From: UBA1422 sp963676385
Lineage (GTDB): Bacteria > Bacillota > Clostridia > Peptostreptococcales > Anaerovoracaceae
Direction of reading: 5' to 3'
DNA length: 37,597 nucleotides
NCBI GenBank assembly: GCA_963676385.2
Contig: CAXXMM010000001.1
Coordinates: forward strand, 1 to 37,597
A model generated the notes under the pieces. The model was not told the DNA's origin and made no database searches. It saw only the letters and a program-made list of their open reading frames with translations. The position numbers and the translations under genes are program-made. Shown here in pieces: positions 1-8,625 of the stretch; positions within the stretch are counted from its first letter, which is position 1; every line of letters begins with the position of its first letter.

Positions 1-366
1 GATTTCAAGACCATCAATGACACCTATGGCCACTTGAAAGGGGATCAATTGCTGATTAGCATCGCTCAAATACTGCTGAAATACACTCGTAAAGACGATG
101 TGGTTGGTCGTTTCGGCGGAGATGAGTTTGTTGTTTTCATCACCGACACACCGGGAGATGAAACTGTCATCAAAAAAATCAGTGATTTTGCAACTGCCAT
201 TCGCGGTCTGTCTCAAGCATTGGAAGTTGAAGTGCCCGTTTCTGTCAGCTTTGGAGTCACCATGACATCCAAAGAAAATCAATCTTTCGGGGAATTATTT
301 TTCACCGCTGACCAAGCTCTATATATGGCCAAACGTAGCGGCAAGGACCGATATGCCATTCTTTAG
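1..366 (+). CDS. GGDEF-domain diguanylate cyclase, C-terminal part (5' end outside window)
   Basis: The reading frame is open from the first base, so the gene begins outside the window. What is visible is most of a GGDEF domain: DFKTINDTYGH near the N-terminal edge (the usual substrate and metal-binding stretch), then RFGGDEF at about bases 109-129, then the typical end with 'ADQALYMAKRSGKDR'. Family knowledge: GGDEF proteins condense two GTP into cyclic di-GMP, a second messenger for motility and surface attachment. The intact GG(D/E)EF signature suggests a catalytically competent domain. No RxxD inhibitory site is apparent just upstream of GGDEF in the visible part. Sensor domains, if any, lie upstream and cannot be judged. 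The gene ends at a terminator-like hairpin shared with the convergent gene on its right. Confidence 0.9.
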   Translation, partial: DFKTINDTYGHLKGDQLLISIAQILLKYTRKDDVVGRFGGDEFVVFITDTPGDETVIKKISDFATAIRGLSQALEVEVPVSVSFGVTMTSKENQSFGELFFTADQALYMAKRSGKDRYAIL

Positions 367-444
367 CCTTAAAGGATAGCTCAGGATTTTCAATGACTCA
401 ATGCTCCAAAAATCTCTAAAAATCCCTCAATAATCCTATAAAAT

Positions 445-468
445 AAGCCGTACCAGTTGGTACGGCTT
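445..468. terminator. Bidirectional terminator hairpin
   Basis: A perfect 10-bp inverted repeat (AAGCCGTACC / GGTACGGCTT) with a 4-base loop lies between the convergent GGDEF and NlpC/P60 genes. It is followed by TTA on the plus strand and by ATTTTAT on the minus strand, so termination of the minus-strand gene is better supported. Confidence 0.75.
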
Positions 469-504
469 TAATGTCCCTAAATCTGTTTCCATCTTTTGAT
501 GGAA

Positions 505-1749
505 CTACAGAATTCTCTTCACGCAGGAAATCTGGCGATAGGTGGCAGACCCAATGACGATACCCGTACTCGGAGTGCTTGCATGAATGATTTTACCATT
601 TCCTATATACATGGCCACATGTCCCGGATAGAACAACAAGTCACCAGGTCTGGCATCGCTATAGGAAATCGCTTTTCCATAGGACCGTTGTGCTGAAGAT
701 GCATGGGGCAAATACACTCCAAAGTGAGCATATACGCTCATAGTAAATCCTGAGCAGTCGGTGCCGTTGGTTAAACTTGTTCCACCATACACATACGGGT
801 TGCCAAGAAATTGCATGGCATACTGCACCACATCGCTTCCGGTCGTCCCCGAAACAGCCTTTCCGGAAGTTGAAATACATGCTGCGTAGGAATAGGAATA
901 AGGAGTTGAAGCAATCGCCACCTTTTCTTTGGTCCCTTTAATCACAACTTTCGTCACCGGCTTGGTCACTGTGGTTTGTTTCAGGACATCCTTATCAACG
1001 GTGTCGCCATTGACAACCGTCAAACCATAAACCACAGTCTTTTTCCCATCTTCACCCTTGGTCTTTACTTTTTTGTAACCGACTAGATGCTTATCGCTTT
1101 TCTTAACTTTCGTCTTGTGGGCAATCACCTTGGTTAATGTTAATTTCGCAGAAATTTTGGTGGTGAACAAGGGCGTCTGCCCTTCACTTGCAGCATTCAA
1201 TGCACTCATGGCCTCCTGCTGGCTTAAAACAGTAACCGGTCCACCAACTCGTTCCATATCTTTCTTCGTGATAGAAAGGAAAGGTTGGCTTTCGAATGCT
1301 TCAATCTCGGCATTGTCAGGGACCAAGGATGCTTTAAATTGCTGAAGAACTTGCTCAGCGGCCTCTTTGTTTTCAACCACTGCCAGTTCAATATTCCCGG
1401 CGGAAACCACATAGGGCTCATCAACTTTCTGTCCATCTGCAGTTAAGCCATAGGGGGCGGTCACAAAAATGTAACACATAAAAAGCATCACCGCCAAGAA
1501 AGGTGCCATGATAGAAATCGTCTTCTGTCGAAGTCGATGCCCCTCAAGGGAGTGATGCAGATGATTCATAAAACAAACCATACAATCTTTTACTTCATTG
1601 CTCTCTTTGCGCAACCATTTTACTCCGGTTACGCCTACAATCTGAAGTTGTTTGTTTAGGTTGGTAATGTGCGGTTTCGCTTGGTTTACCAGTTTGGTGA
1701 CGGTCTCAATCATCACCTCAAAAACGCTTTTCATTTTCTGTCTAAACAT
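505..1749 (-). CDS. Membrane-anchored G5 / NlpC-P60 peptidoglycan endopeptidase
   Basis: The 414-residue protein has a cytoplasmic N-terminus of about 75 residues, one membrane segment (about 79-98, hydrophobic, ending in FVTAPYG), an extracellular linker, a G5-like domain at about 195-275, and a C-terminal NlpC/P60 domain at about 300-414. The catalytic cysteine is in NGTDCSGF, the histidine in PGHVAMYIG, and a third polar residue in IIHAS. Family knowledge: NlpC/P60 enzymes cut D-Glu-diaminopimelate type bonds in wall peptides, and G5 domains are often linked to wall-sugar binding. The cytoplasmic N-terminus is longer than a signal peptide, so the protein is probably a signal-anchored wall hydrolase. 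A GGAAGGA sequence lies about 11 bases before the ATG, and a strong promoter lies 82-110 bp upstream. It is monocistronic, with terminators on both sides. Confidence 0.85.
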   Translation of the reverse strand: MFRQKMKSVFEVMIETVTKLVNQAKPHITNLNKQLQIVGVTGVKWLRKESNEVKDCMVCFMNHLHHSLEGHRLRQKTISIMAPFLAVMLFMCYIFVTAPYGLTADGQKVDEPYVVSAGNIELAVVENKEAAEQVLQQFKASLVPDNAEIEAFESQPFLSITKKDMERVGGPVTVLSQQEAMSALNAASEGQTPLFTTKISAKLTLTKVIAHKTKVKKSDKHLVGYKKVKTKGEDGKKTVVYGLTVVNGDTVDKDVLKQTTVTKPVTKVVIKGTKEKVAIASTPYSYSYAACISTSGKAVSGTTGSDVVQYAMQFLGNPYVYGGTSLTNGTDCSGFTMSVYAHFGVYLPHASSAQRSYGKAISYSDARPGDLLFYPGHVAMYIGNGKIIHASTPSTGIVIGSATYRQISCVKRIL

Positions 1750-1830
1750 GTTGTATTGTTCCTTCCAAAGTAGTCCAAATTGCTTTGTTGCAAGGTTGGT
1801 AAAACTTTCTGAATAGTAAACTCTTTGGTC

Positions 1831-1859
1831 ATATTAACCCCTATGGCGTGCCCTGTCAA
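1831..1859 (-). promoter_or_regulatory. Sigma-A promoter of the NlpC/P60 gene
   Basis: On the minus strand a perfect -35 TTGACA (1854-1859) is followed by a 17-base spacer and a -10 TAATAT (1831-1836). Transcription would start near 1824, giving a leader of about 75 bases. Confidence 0.8.
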
Positions 1860-1899
1860 TTGGCCCTATGGAAGTTTCACACGATGTTCACAGTAGCAC

Positions 1900-1944
1900 A
1901 AAAAAAAGGAAGGTTCCTTGTCTAACTTGCTTTTGAAACCTTCC
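1900..1944 (-). terminator. Rho-independent terminator downstream of the flavodiiron gene
   Basis: On the minus strand GGAAGGTT pairs with AACCTTCC across a long loop, followed directly by eight T (plus-strand A run 1900-1907). It lies about 105 bp after the fprA stop codon and just upstream of the NlpC/P60 promoter, separating the two units. Confidence 0.75.
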
Positions 1945-2050
1945 CTTATTTAACTAATTTGCTGTTTTTGTTTCGCGGAAAATCGATTAAATTTCTACGT
2001 TGCCTTCTTTGCCATATGGCCATTTCCATTCGGTTACTTCATCAATGCCT

Positions 2051-2563
2051 CTACTTCAACAATTCCTCGCCAAACCGTTTTCCAAACGCAAAGGCACCCT
2101 CCAGTTGCGTAACGCTTGGATTAAATCGAACTTTGTAACCCTCTTCAAATACCTTTAACCGCAACTGGCTCAACCGAGCCAAAATGTTAGGCACGCCCTC
2201 TCCGCTCCATCCAAAGGATCCAAAAGCAGACGAAAGCTTACCGGCGACTTGAATGGGATGGACAGATAAAACCAAATCCCAAATGGGTGGCAATGCATCT
2301 CCCACCATGGTAGGTGTTCCAAACAGTAGGGCATCCGCTGTCAGCATCTCAGCCACTACCTGGTCTTTATTTGCCTCTACCATGTTGTACATTTTGACTT
2401 GAATGTCTCCGGCGTTGCCGATTCCCTCAGCAATTTTTTTGGCAAGGGCTTCCGTATAACCGTAGGCGGAAACATAAGGCATAACAACAGTTTTTTTGCT
2501 ATTGGCCGGGGGAGCGGCCGCCCACGTTTCGTAAAGACTTACAATCTCCCCAAAGTTTTTCAT
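2051..2563 (-). CDS. fprA: Flavodoxin half of a frameshifted FprA-type flavodiiron protein
   Basis: This 170-codon frame is the FMN-binding half of a flavodiiron protein. It contains the phosphate-binding loop in PYVSAYGYTEALAKKI, the isoalloxazine-contacting loop near GTPTMVGDALPP, and SFGWSGEG. Its nominal ATG lies inside the upstream gene and has no ribosome binding site in front. Removing one A from the five-A run at 2556-2560 joins it in frame to the metallo-beta-lactamase half, reading ...VLDEN-FGEIVSLYETW... The join gives about 404 residues, the normal FprA length. So this is not a stand-alone flavodoxin. It is either the back half of a broken gene or part of an intact gene with a homopolymer sequencing error. 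A 20-codon stop-free stretch without a start codon follows the stop and was not annotated. Confidence 0.85.
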   Translation of the reverse strand: MKNFGEIVSLYETWAAAPPANSKKTVVMPYVSAYGYTEALAKKIAEGIGNAGDIQVKMYNMVEANKDQVVAEMLTADALLFGTPTMVGDALPPIWDLVLSVHPIQVAGKLSSAFGSFGWSGEGVPNILARLSQLRLKVFEEGYKVRFNPSVTQLEGAFAFGKRFGEELLK

Positions 2564-3266
2564 CCAACACCGGTCCGTGGCCGGGGCAAATCATATTAAT
2601 GTCCAATTTCTTGACCTTTTCAACCGCCTTCAGGACAAAAGGAGCGAACGGACTCATGATGCAATCGTAATAATATTTTAGGGCACCAATATAACTCTGA
2701 TATACTTCTTCCCCCTGGGCATGAAGTTTGGAAAGCAACACATCATCAAAACTATAATGTACCCCAAAGGAGTCGCAGGAAATTAAGGTCTTGTCTTCTT
2801 CAACATAGGTATACATTGCATCCGGCCAATGGAGGTTCACTGCGTTTACAAACCGAAGAGTTTTGTTCCCCAGGGAAAGAGAATCCCCTTCTTTTACCAC
2901 AATAGATTTGAATTCTCGATTGGTAATTTCCTTCATGAAGGCTATCGCCATTTGGGATCCAACTAAAGTAATTTCCGGATTCATTTCAATCAGTTTGAAG
3001 GCCGATCCGGCATGGTCCGGTTCCGTGTGATTGACAATAATATAGTCAATATCCTTTACATCCACAAGGTCTGCCAGTTTGCCCAAATATTCGTCCATAA
3101 ATTGAACCTTTGCCGTCTCAAATATGGCAGTTTTTTCTGACCCTTTCAATAAATAGGAGTTGTAACTGCTCCCGTATTCTGTGGTCATAATAATGTCAAA
3201 AATCTTTAATCCGGGGTCCTGAACCCCAATCCAATAAAAGTTATCTTTTAGCTGTAACGTTTTCAT
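2499..3266 (-). CDS. fprA: Metallo-beta-lactamase (diiron) half of a frameshifted FprA-type flavodiiron protein
   Basis: This half carries the complete diiron ligand set of flavodiiron proteins: HTEPDH (HxExDH), the histidine in NLHWPDAM, the aspartate in SCDSFGVHY and the histidine in CPGHGPV. Family knowledge: FprA reduces O2 to water, and in some members NO to N2O, and protects anaerobes during air exposure; electrons come from rubredoxin or F420H2. After HGPVLDE the frame leaves the family pattern and reads about 19 unrelated residues (KLWGDCKSLRN...) before stopping, while the adjacent frame continues with flavodoxin sequence. A GTAGGAGGAC site sits just before the ATG, so translation starts normally. 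Because all ligands are intact, any decay is recent or the shift is an error. Two near-identical direct repeats lie 90-150 bp upstream. Confidence 0.85.
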   Translation of the reverse strand: MKTLQLKDNFYWIGVQDPGLKIFDIIMTTEYGSSYNSYLLKGSEKTAIFETAKVQFMDEYLGKLADLVDVKDIDYIIVNHTEPDHAGSAFKLIEMNPEITLVGSQMAIAFMKEITNREFKSIVVKEGDSLSLGNKTLRFVNAVNLHWPDAMYTYVEEDKTLISCDSFGVHYSFDDVLLSKLHAQGEEVYQSYIGALKYYYDCIMSPFAPFVLKAVEKVKKLDINMICPGHGPVLDEKLWGDCKSLRNVGGRSPGQ

Positions 3267-3354
3267 TTTGTCCTCCTACATACACTCTTTGCTCTTATAC
3301 CCTTCCATTTCATTGTTAAAACCTTAACTTTACATGAAGGCTGAAATTTGCCCT

Positions 3355-3412
3355 GACTTCTAATCAATCTGTGATTCCTAAGTATCCCTAGACTTCCCAA
3401 TCAATTTGTGAT
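3355..3412 (-). repeat. Pair of ~21-bp direct repeats upstream of fprA
   Basis: Positions 3355-3375 and 3391-3412 share the pattern GACTTC-(1-2 nt)-AATCAATYTGTGAT, spaced about 36 bp apart (three to four helical turns). They lie between the CmpB-like gene and the fprA start. They could be an operator pair for an oxygen or NO-responsive regulator, or the result of a local duplication. Confidence 0.5.
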
Positions 3413-3417
3413 GATAT

Positions 3418-4347
3418 CTATTTTGAGGGGGTGTATTTTTTAATTCGTTCTTTCACATTCTCTATTATAGTATCCATGTCAGCTTCATACAAGGTAGATT
3501 TCATATTTGGAAATGCGCGAAGCATTCGCCGTTGTCCCCATTTCAGGTTTCTTGCCATCTCGTCGGCCAGGTCCCGCAGGCCCTCCGTTCTTGATTCCAT
3601 CTCCGCCTTGCCCAAAGCAAACTGCAGTCCCAGTTCTTCACTTCCTGCCTGCATTTTCTGCTCCAGTTCCGCTTTGCTTTCTTGCAGCTTCTGTTCCATC
3701 TCAGCCTTGCTTTCTTGCAGCTTCTGTCCCATCTCAGCCTTTTCTTCCATTGCACGCATGGAGCCATCGTAAATTCGTTCTGACAGACCATCGGACATCT
3801 TTCGAATCATTGCGGCCGCCTCATGAATCGACTCTAATTCTTTGTTTATCCCAATCACAGTGCGGAAGGTATCCACCGAGTCAATCAGCAAAATCGTAAC
3901 TGCAACAATCAAAGCCACAATGCCAACATTTAACGGAATCCATTGAACAAACCGTTCAATGCTAGGGTGCACCAGTTTTACCATTACCAAAACCCCAGCC
4001 CCCCAATATAGGGAGAATTTCAAGCATATGTAGCCTTTGAAGTTCAAGGGCTCAGTGGAATAATCCCACCACCGTTGATGAAATATTTTGTTCAGAGCGA
4101 AGCCGGTAATTAATTCTATTGCGGAGCAAAGTATGACGCCTCCCACAAAGATTAATGGCCAAAAGCCAGATATTGGCTCCAATATCTCATAAATGGCTAC
4201 CATACCGACTCCGTAAATCGGACAAATGGCTCCATTCAAAAACCCCCGGTTTTCCCATTTGCCCAGCTTAATTGCGTGGTAACAAACTTCCAAGCACCAT
4301 CCAAAAAATCCATATATGAAAAAGAACATCAGTGCGTTATATAACAT
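3418..4347 (-). CDS. CmpB-like (putative ABC-transporter type IV) membrane protein with C-terminal coiled coil
   Basis: The protein begins MLYNALMFFFIYGFFGWCLEV. This and the following 'WENRGFLNGAICPIYGVG' are hallmarks of the ABC_trans_CmpB family, a poorly characterised group of Firmicute membrane proteins. About five hydrophobic segments fill residues 1-165. The remainder is a charged helix with three consecutive 11-residue repeats of the AEMEQKLQESK type (about residues 215-250), predicted to form a coiled coil in the cytoplasm. I chose the start at 4347, not the in-frame ATG at 4398, because GGAG lies 6 bases before it and conservation begins there. Function is unknown; the family name is historical and no ATPase partner is nearby. 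Confidence 0.75.
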   Translation of the reverse strand: MLYNALMFFFIYGFFGWCLEVCYHAIKLGKWENRGFLNGAICPIYGVGMVAIYEILEPISGFWPLIFVGGVILCSAIELITGFALNKIFHQRWWDYSTEPLNFKGYICLKFSLYWGAGVLVMVKLVHPSIERFVQWIPLNVGIVALIVAVTILLIDSVDTFRTVIGINKELESIHEAAAMIRKMSDGLSERIYDGSMRAMEEKAEMGQKLQESKAEMEQKLQESKAELEQKMQAGSEELGLQFALGKAEMESRTEGLRDLADEMARNLKWGQRRMLRAFPNMKSTLYEADMDTIIENVKERIKKYTPSK

Positions 4348-4376
4348 GCTTTCTCCATTTTCCTTACCTTCTTCAA

Positions 4377-4430
4377 AACCTCGAAGATACAACCTCAATA
4401 CCTTGAAGATGCTGTAGAACCTTCAAGATA
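4377..4430 (-). repeat. Three 13-bp direct repeats in the leader of the CmpB-like gene
   Basis: AACCTCGAAGATA (4377-4389), TACCTTGAAGATG (4399-4411) and AACCTTCAAGATA (4418-4430) are imperfect copies spaced 19-22 bp apart, between the putative promoter and the start codon. Possible regulator-binding repeats. Confidence 0.45.
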
Positions 4431-4445
4431 CTTCATCTACCAATG

Positions 4446-4475
4446 AGAGTACCACAAAAGGGACCTTGTTTTCAA
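4446..4475 (-). promoter_or_regulatory. Candidate sigma-A promoter of the CmpB-like gene
   Basis: On the minus strand TTGAAA (4470-4475), an 18-base spacer, then TACTCT (4446-4451). The match is moderate. Transcription would pass through the three 13-bp repeats before the start codon. Confidence 0.45.
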
Positions 4476-4534
4476 TGAAATTTGAAAGAAATGTAAGCTT
4501 ATATTGCCGGGGCGGGTGTTTCGTTTGGATGTTG

Positions 4535-4605
4535 CATTAAGTTGATGGCATGTGGTTAATGTGGAGCGAAAGTTCCATTAAGTTGATACCCTGCAGTTAA
4601 TGTGG
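4535..4605. repeat. Two 30-bp direct repeats in intergenic DNA
   Basis: Positions 4535-4564 and 4576-4605 share CATTAAGTTGAT...GTTAATGTGG at a 41-bp period. They are followed up to about 4675 by shorter GCGGAAATGGGG-type repeats. No protein-coding sense was found. Confidence 0.6.
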
Positions 4606-4704
4606 CTCGGGTTGCGGAAATGGGGGTGAAATGCGGAAATGGGGCGGAAGTTGCCCGAGTTGCGAAAATGCGGCGGAATATTGCTTACAAATTGTCAAAA
4701 TATG

Positions 4705-4847
4705 AAAAAATCTGTACTTTTTTGGTGAAAACAGGCCAAAAAGTACAGATTTTATTCCTATTTGGGAGAATTTTAGCATTTTTTAGTAAAATGCTCTCAA
4801 AATGTGAGCTCTGAAGGCATTTTTGTACAGATTTTCTGAAAAATGCC
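4705..4847. repeat. Cluster of three hairpins downstream of fabZ (GTACAGATTTT repeat element, copy A)
   Basis: Three inverted repeats follow one another. Arms 4708-4725 and 4736-4752 (AAATCTGTACTTTTT type, one extra T in the left arm) enclose a 10-base loop. Arms AGCATTTT / AAAATGCT lie at 4775-4782 and 4788-4795. Arms GGCATTTTT / AAAAATGCC lie at 4816-4824 and 4839-4847, with GTACAGATTTT in the loop. The same GTACAGATTTT word occurs near 11640 and, slightly changed, at 14910-14973. The cluster may end or stabilise the fab operon transcript. It has no long T-run and is not a classical terminator. Confidence 0.6.
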
Positions 4848-4925
4848 TACTTATTTAGAAATTTTTTCTTCATCAGAGCCTTTTCCTATGTTAGGGCTTT
4901 GCCGCCGTCAGAATTTATTCTGCTC

Positions 4926-5411
4926 TTACTCCTTCACCACTGCAAAGGACAACTCACCGCTAACACACAGTTTGTCATTGACATATCCTGCGCTTTTGAT
5001 GAAATAAAAGGGACCTTTCGCCCGATCCACTTTACTGCGAAAGGTAATCACATCTCCCGGCAAGACTTTGTTTTTGAATCGAATCTGATCCATGCCGGTG
5101 AAGTATGGGGTATAGTCTCCCGCCTGCTTGACAAGGACACAAGCGGACTGTCCCATCATTTCGCATAAAATAACGCCGGGGACCACTGGGTTCCCGGGAA
5201 AATGCCCTTGTAAAAACCACTCGTCTCCCCGGACGGTATAGGTTGCCACCGCCTCTTCATGGATTTCTTCGCCATCTTTCTCTAGCGCTTTTTTATAGGC
5301 ATTCCCTTGGGCCGGCACATTCTCATTTTGAACCATCACAAGTTCCACCTCATCAATAAGAAGCATGGGTTCTCTATGGGGCAGCAACTTTTTGATTTCG
5401 TTTTTATCCAT
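4926..5411 (-). CDS. fabZ: 3-hydroxyacyl-ACP dehydratase FabZ
   Basis: Dehydrates 3-hydroxyacyl-ACP to trans-2-enoyl-ACP in type II fatty-acid synthesis (cytosolic hot-dog fold dimer). The signature is clear: LPHREPMLLIDEV at the N-terminus, the catalytic histidine in LQGHFPGNPVVPG, and the catalytic glutamate in VILCEMMGQ. At 161 residues it is longer than the usual 140-150. About 20 extra residues lie between LLIDEV and the catalytic histidine, rich in charged residues (KKALEKDGEEIHEE). The start follows an AAGGAAAGGA site. It is the last gene of the fab operon, 226 bp beyond fabF, where accB would normally sit; no acc gene follows. Confidence 0.9.
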   Translation of the reverse strand: MDKNEIKKLLPHREPMLLIDEVELVMVQNENVPAQGNAYKKALEKDGEEIHEEAVATYTVRGDEWFLQGHFPGNPVVPGVILCEMMGQSACVLVKQAGDYTPYFTGMDQIRFKNKVLPGDVITFRSKVDRAKGPFYFIKSAGYVNDKLCVSGELSFAVVKE

Positions 5412-5637
5412 GAATATATCCTTTCCTTGTGGGTCTCCCGATGTAGGCTCCCCGCAAAAATTTTATGATTGAATCCTTACCTTGTAATACGATTACCAAG
5501 AACCGTGGGTGCCGCCAATCTTCAGCAATTTTCAGCAATTTTCAGCAAGCGTCTACAATCTTCAGCAATCGAAGGTATAAGCTGAAGGTGTAATCGAAAT
5601 GCCAGTTGAGGCATAGACAACTGTTTATGTTTCTCGG
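5412..5637. other. fabF-fabZ spacer with 10-bp tandem repeats, no gene
   Basis: Three head-to-tail copies of TTCAGCAATT-like decamers occupy 5521-5550, with a further TTCAGCAATC at 5561-5570. No reading frame resembling biotin carboxyl carrier protein (MKM motif) or any other acc gene can be read here. The gap is anomalous inside an otherwise tightly packed operon. Confidence 0.65.
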
Positions 5638-6864
<1,227 letters not shown>

Positions 6865-6875
6865 GTTTGCTCCTC

Positions 6876-7613
6876 CTACATGCACATTCCGCCGTCCACT
6901 TTTATCACTTCGCCGGTGATAAAAGCAGCCTGGTCAGATGCCAGGAAAACAGCTAGGTTGGCCACTTCTTCCGGGGTTCCCATGCGTTTCAGGGGAACAG
7001 CGGTGTTGGCAAAGTCCTTCACGGATTGAGGTAAATTTTCGGTCATGTCTGTCTGGATAAACCCAGGCGCAATAGCGTTGCACGTTACTTTTCGGGATGC
7101 CAGCTCTTTGGCGATGGTTTTGGTCAGCCCAATCATCCCTGCCTTGGCGGCAGAATAGTTGGATTGACCCGGGTTTCCCATAATGCCTGCAACAGAAGAG
7201 ATGTTAATGATTCGTCCTGCCCTAGACCGCATAATGGATTTGGACAGCACTTGAATCATATTGAATGCGCCTTTCAGGTTCACATCCATTACTTCATCAA
7301 AATCTGAAGGTGACATGCGCAGAATCAGGTTATCTTTGGTGATTCCCGCATTGTTGACCAAAATGTCCACACCGCCAAACTCGTCTAAGATAGTCTGGCA
7401 AGCAGCTTTCACCTGTTGATAATCCGCTACATTGCACTGGTACGCCGCCGCTCGGACTCCCAACTTCATCGCTTCGTCACACACCTGCCGGGCGGCTTCT
7501 TGGCTGCCGCTGTAAATAAGGGCAATGTGACAACCTTGCCGTGCCAGCTCCATGGAAATGGCTTTACCGATTCCCCGAGCTCCTCCGGTAATGACTGCTA
7601 TTTTATTTTCCAC
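6876..7613 (-). CDS. fabG: 3-oxoacyl-ACP reductase FabG
   Basis: NADPH-dependent short-chain dehydrogenase reducing 3-oxoacyl-ACP to 3-hydroxyacyl-ACP. The 245-residue protein has the Rossmann nucleotide loop TGGARGIG (9-16), NNAG (87-90), catalytic Ser140, Tyr153 and Lys157 (ISS...SNYSAAK) and Asn113. Translation starts at GTG (7611-7613), seven bases after GGAGG; this start overlaps the fabD stop by 11 bp, suggesting coupled translation. The GFIQTDMT segment is typical of FabG rather than of unrelated short-chain dehydrogenases, and the operon position supports this. Confidence 0.96.
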   Translation of the reverse strand: MENKIAVITGGARGIGKAISMELARQGCHIALIYSGSQEAARQVCDEAMKLGVRAAAYQCNVADYQQVKAACQTILDEFGGVDILVNNAGITKDNLILRMSPSDFDEVMDVNLKGAFNMIQVLSKSIMRSRAGRIINISSVAGIMGNPGQSNYSAAKAGMIGLTKTIAKELASRKVTCNAIAPGFIQTDMTENLPQSVKDFANTAVPLKRMGTPEEVANLAVFLASDQAAFITGEVIKVDGGMCM

Positions 7614-8610
7614 TGGTTACCTCCGTTACGGTACTTTGGAGGGTCATCATATCGCTAACGTTAAATGTTTTGACCTCCGGATTAATTTTTCGAATCAAAC
7701 CGGACAGAGCTCTGCCGGCGCCCACTTCAATAAAGGTATCAAATCCATCTGAAATCATGTTCTCTATTGTTTTTTTCCATTGAACAGGATGGGTAATTTG
7801 CTCCACAATCAAGTCGGCCGGATTGTCCGAACTTGCCGGGGACTCTGGGTTATATGCAAATGCCAGAGTTTCTGGGTTGGCCGTGGATGCCGGGATCTTT
7901 GTCGCGGCCGGACTTCCGTATACCTTAGCGGTTGCGTTGGCGTAAAGAGGAATCTCAGGAGCCTCAAAATTCAACTGGGACACCTTTTTCTTGACTGCTT
8001 CTGCAGCCGGTGCCATGAGAGGGCTGTGAAACGCCCCGCTGACTCGAAGTTTTCGGCAATCTCCTCCTGCGGCTGTAAGTTTTTCCACCAGTTCAGGTCC
8101 TGCCTGGGCGGTGCAGGCCACCACGGTCTGCCGACTGAAGTTGTAGTTCACCGGCCAAACATCCTTAATAGTTTTGCAAATGGCTTCCACTTCCGTATCC
8201 AAAAGTTTCAGCACTGCATACATTTCTCCTTGGCTTTGGTTTCCCGCTTGATGCATGGCCGCCGCTCTGGTCATGACCAGCTCCAGGGCATCTGCTTCAG
8301 AAAGCAATCCACAATATGCCAATGCAGGGATTTCTCCCAGGGAAAATCCTGCCGCCCCTTCTGCAAATACGCCCATGCTTTCAAGGGCTCTGGCGCAAGC
8401 CAAATCCACAGCAAACAAGCAGGGCTGAGTGTTTATGGTAAGATTCAGATCTTCTTGTTCCCCTTCAAAACAAAGGGAAAGGGTTCCCGGCCGCTTGAGC
8501 TCCACGGCATCAAACACTGCCTTGGCCTCTGGGAATCCCTCATATAATTCCTTGCCCATGCCGGGTTTTTGTGCCCCCTGGCCGGCAAATACAAATGCTA
8601 TTTTACTCAT
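7603..8610 (-). CDS. fabD: Malonyl-CoA:ACP transacylase FabD, with an unusual insertion
   Basis: Loads malonate from CoA onto ACP. Family motifs: GQGAQ (10-14), nucleophile Ser90 in GFSLGE, catalytic His195 in GAFHSPLM, and the C-terminal THPVQW / EVGAGRALSGL. The protein has 335 residues against a usual ~310. The excess is a stretch at about residues 232-266, rich in Pro, Ala, Ser and Asn (for example NPESPASSDNPAD), between the LYANATAKVY strand and LIVEQITHPVQW. Other members have about ten residues there. The insert stays in frame and all catalytic residues are present, so the enzyme is probably functional with a flexible surface loop. GGAG lies seven bases before the ATG. Confidence 0.94.
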   Translation of the reverse strand: MSKIAFVFAGQGAQKPGMGKELYEGFPEAKAVFDAVELKRPGTLSLCFEGEQEDLNLTINTQPCLFAVDLACARALESMGVFAEGAAGFSLGEIPALAYCGLLSEADALELVMTRAAAMHQAGNQSQGEMYAVLKLLDTEVEAICKTIKDVWPVNYNFSRQTVVACTAQAGPELVEKLTAAGGDCRKLRVSGAFHSPLMAPAAEAVKKKVSQLNFEAPEIPLYANATAKVYGSPAATKIPASTANPETLAFAYNPESPASSDNPADLIVEQITHPVQWKKTIENMISDGFDTFIEVGAGRALSGLIRKINPEVKTFNVSDMMTLQSTVTEVTSGK

Positions 8611-8625
8611 TTGGTCGCTCCAATG

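Noticed and set aside
1987..2050. Twenty-codon stop-free stretch on the minus strand after fprA (GIDEVTEWKWPYGKEGNVEI)
   Set aside because: No start codon or ribosome site, a stop directly upstream in frame, and no family recognised. It could be a remnant but is too short to support.
4597..4814. Small open frames on both strands in the intergenic hairpin region
   Set aside because: They consist of repeat and hairpin sequence, lack ribosome sites and show no conserved motif.
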